Origin: Magnetominusculus dajiuhuensis | GTDB lineage: Bacteria > Nitrospirota > Thermodesulfovibrionia > Thermodesulfovibrionales > Magnetobacteriaceae | Assembly (NCBI RefSeq): GCF_046044395.1 | Contig: NZ_JBJUSG010000089.1 | Location: 1-15,657, forward strand | Direction of reading: 5' to 3' | Length of the DNA: 15,657 bases | Shown: one piece after another, positions 14,646 through 15,657 of the stretch | How the letters are laid out: each line of letters opens with the position of its first letter | Numbering within the stretch: position 1 is the stretch's first letter | Notes under the pieces: model-generated | Told to the model about the DNA's origin: nothing | What the model saw: only the letters and a program-made list of their open reading frames with translations | The model's database searches: none | Program-made: the position numbers and the translations under genes

Positions 14646-15428
14646 TTGAAGATATGTACGTTTAACGTTAACTCAATAAGGGCAAGGCTGGGGCTGCTGT
14701 TGGATTGGCTGAGGCATCGCGGGGACGATATAGATGTCCTCTGTCTTCAGGAACTCAAGACGGTGGACGAGGGGTTTCCAATTAGTGAATTTCAGGCCCT
14801 CGGCTACCACTGTGAACTCTTCGGGCAGAAGGCATTTAACGGTGTTGCGATATGCTCCCGACTGCCAATCGTCTCCGTTACAAAGGGCCTTGACTCAGGC
14901 GACGAATGGGACAAACAGAGGCGCGTCATGCAGGTGCGCCTTGGTGGTGCTGCAGACGGCATTACCGTGGTAAACGTCTATGCCCCACACGGCGGTGAAA
15001 GGGGGTCTGAGAAGTTTAATTATAAATTGCGGTGGTATGAAAAATTTCAATCATATCTCGGCACCATCGCACATGATACGGCCTTTGTCGTCGGGGATTT
15101 TAACGTGGCACGCTATGACACAGACGTATATGACGCCGTTGCGTTAAAGGATACAATCGCAACGATGCCCGAGGAGCGCGGTGCCTTTGAGGGCGTCATT
15201 GACTGCGGTTTTACGGATATCTACGGCCATTGCCACCCGGGCAAAAGGCAATACACATGGTGGGCATACGGGGCAGCCATATGGAAAGACCAGGGCATGA
15301 GGATTGACTACGCGCTGGCGTCGGCACAGGCCCTGAAAATAACGAAAGACATCGGTGTTGACCTCTGGCCCCGCAGAAAAAAGGCGCCCACCCCGTCTGA
15401 CCACGCGCCCCTGATTGTGGAGTTATAA
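14646..15428 (+). CDS. xthA: Exodeoxyribonuclease III (AP endonuclease, XthA family)
   Basis: 260 residues from a TTG start. A GTG at 14634 would add four residues. The TTG is preferred because AAGGTGA (14631-14637) lies 8 nt before it and the product then begins MKICTFNVNSIRAR, the canonical family N-terminus. Catalytic residues of the endonuclease/exonuclease/phosphatase fold are all visible: Asn7, Glu36 in LQELK, Tyr112 in NVYAPHG, Asp151 and Asn153 in GDFN, Asp221 in RIDYAL and His253 in SDHAP. E. coli exonuclease III also has Asn7, Asp151 and Asn153. It cleaves DNA at abasic sites and degrades duplex DNA 3' to 5' in base-excision repair. The length is close to the usual ~268. It appears monocistronic, after the membrane protein gene. 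Confidence 0.95.
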   Translation: MKICTFNVNSIRARLGLLLDWLRHRGDDIDVLCLQELKTVDEGFPISEFQALGYHCELFGQKAFNGVAICSRLPIVSVTKGLDSGDEWDKQRRVMQVRLGGAADGITVVNVYAPHGGERGSEKFNYKLRWYEKFQSYLGTIAHDTAFVVGDFNVARYDTDVYDAVALKDTIATMPEERGAFEGVIDCGFTDIYGHCHPGKRQYTWWAYGAAIWKDQGMRIDYALASAQALKITKDIGVDLWPRRKKAPTPSDHAPLIVEL

Positions 15429-15619
15429 TAAAATGCAGTCATAAGGGGTTGTCATGGCGGGAAAGTATCCTGTCCCTTTATTAAGGGGCTTAGGCCCTCG
15501 GGAGCGACGCTTAGCCATAGGACACGCCTTTGAGGTTTTCCACATCCGTTAACCATCCATTGAAGATAAGGCACTTTTCACGAATTATGTTCAGGCCAAT
15601 TGCTTTGTAAGCGTCAAGA
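15429..15619. other. Gene-free, hairpin-rich stretch after xthA
   Basis: No gene is supported. CCCTT-TATT-AAGGG (15474-15487) is a perfect 5-bp hairpin. GGGC-TTAG-GCCC (15486-15497) is an alternative, and TGTCC (15471-15475) can pair with GGACA (15520-15524) to enclose it. GCTTAG occurs twice (15488-15493 and 15509-15514). A minus-strand frame downstream of a stop encodes about 39 residues ending in TAA near 15513. It has a segment, LDAYKAIGLNIIRE, faintly like the DRDxNAAxNI tail of TnpB, too weak to call. The stretch may be a decayed transposon end or a structured RNA. Confidence 0.3.
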
Positions 15620-15622
15620 AAA

Positions 15623-15641
15623 CCCCATCTTTACAGTGGGG
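15623..15641. mobile_element. IS200/IS605-type terminal palindrome (candidate)
   Basis: CCCCA (15623-15627) pairs with TGGGG (15637-15641). Inside, CT (15629-15630) pairs with AG (15635-15636), leaving T15628 bulged and a TTAC loop, and GTAG follows. Bulged subterminal hairpins of the form CCCC..TTTA..GGGGTAG mark the ends of IS200/IS605-family elements, where the TnpA transposase recognises them. No tnpA or tnpB lies in the window. The rest of the element may be beyond the right edge, or only an end may remain. Confidence 0.35.
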
Positions 15642-15657
15642 GTAGCAGATGTCATAA

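Overview
The window reads as a chromosomal segment of a Gram-negative bacterium with moderate GC. Three things suggest Nitrospirota or a related deep-branching lineage, but this is only an inference: the degenerate Hpt-type signalling protein, the SpsF/radical-SAM/DegT sugar cluster and the YifB/ComM gene. No species is claimed.

Left part (1-1262, mostly + strand): a small Hpt-fold protein that lacks its phosphoacceptor histidine, then an initiator tRNA (tRNA-fMet) with a recognisable promoter. About 25 nt after the tRNA lies a ~205-nt stretch with a closing stem and several hairpins. It looks like an orphan IscB guide RNA (HEARO / omega RNA) without an iscB gene.

Centre-left (1266-6979, - strand): a tightly packed five-gene operon, transcribed right to left. 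In order it encodes an SpsF-type cytidylyltransferase, a radical SAM enzyme, a DegT/DnrJ/EryC1/StrS aminotransferase, a UDP-glucose/GDP-mannose-dehydrogenase-like protein and an AsnB-type amidotransferase. Gaps are 1, -4, 4 and 1 nt. Together they look like a pathway making a modified, aminated or amidated, CMP-activated surface sugar. The dehydrogenase homologue has lost its catalytic Cys and Lys, so its chemistry must differ.

Centre (7062-8312, + strand): an unreported 50-codon ORF with a near-perfect ribosome binding site, a long hairpin, and a PfkB-family 1-phosphofructokinase/tagatose-6-phosphate kinase.

Island (about 8330-11045, + strand): an AT-rich two-gene insertion between the kinase and comM. 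It encodes a small all-helical protein and a 639-residue protein fusing an HExxH metallopeptidase-like domain to a C-terminal dCTP-deaminase-fold domain that keeps the catalytic Glu. Nucleotide-depleting dCTP deaminases are known phage-defence effectors, so this is the best candidate for an undescribed defence system here. Short ORF scraps lie on both flanks.

Right part (11069-15657, + strand): comM (YifB-type AAA ATPase) behind a consensus promoter that would give an almost leaderless mRNA, a GT-C-type membrane glycosyltransferase, and exonuclease III (xthA), probably starting at TTG. After xthA there is about 230 nt without a gene. It folds into several hairpins and ends with a bulged palindrome typical of IS200/IS605-family ends.
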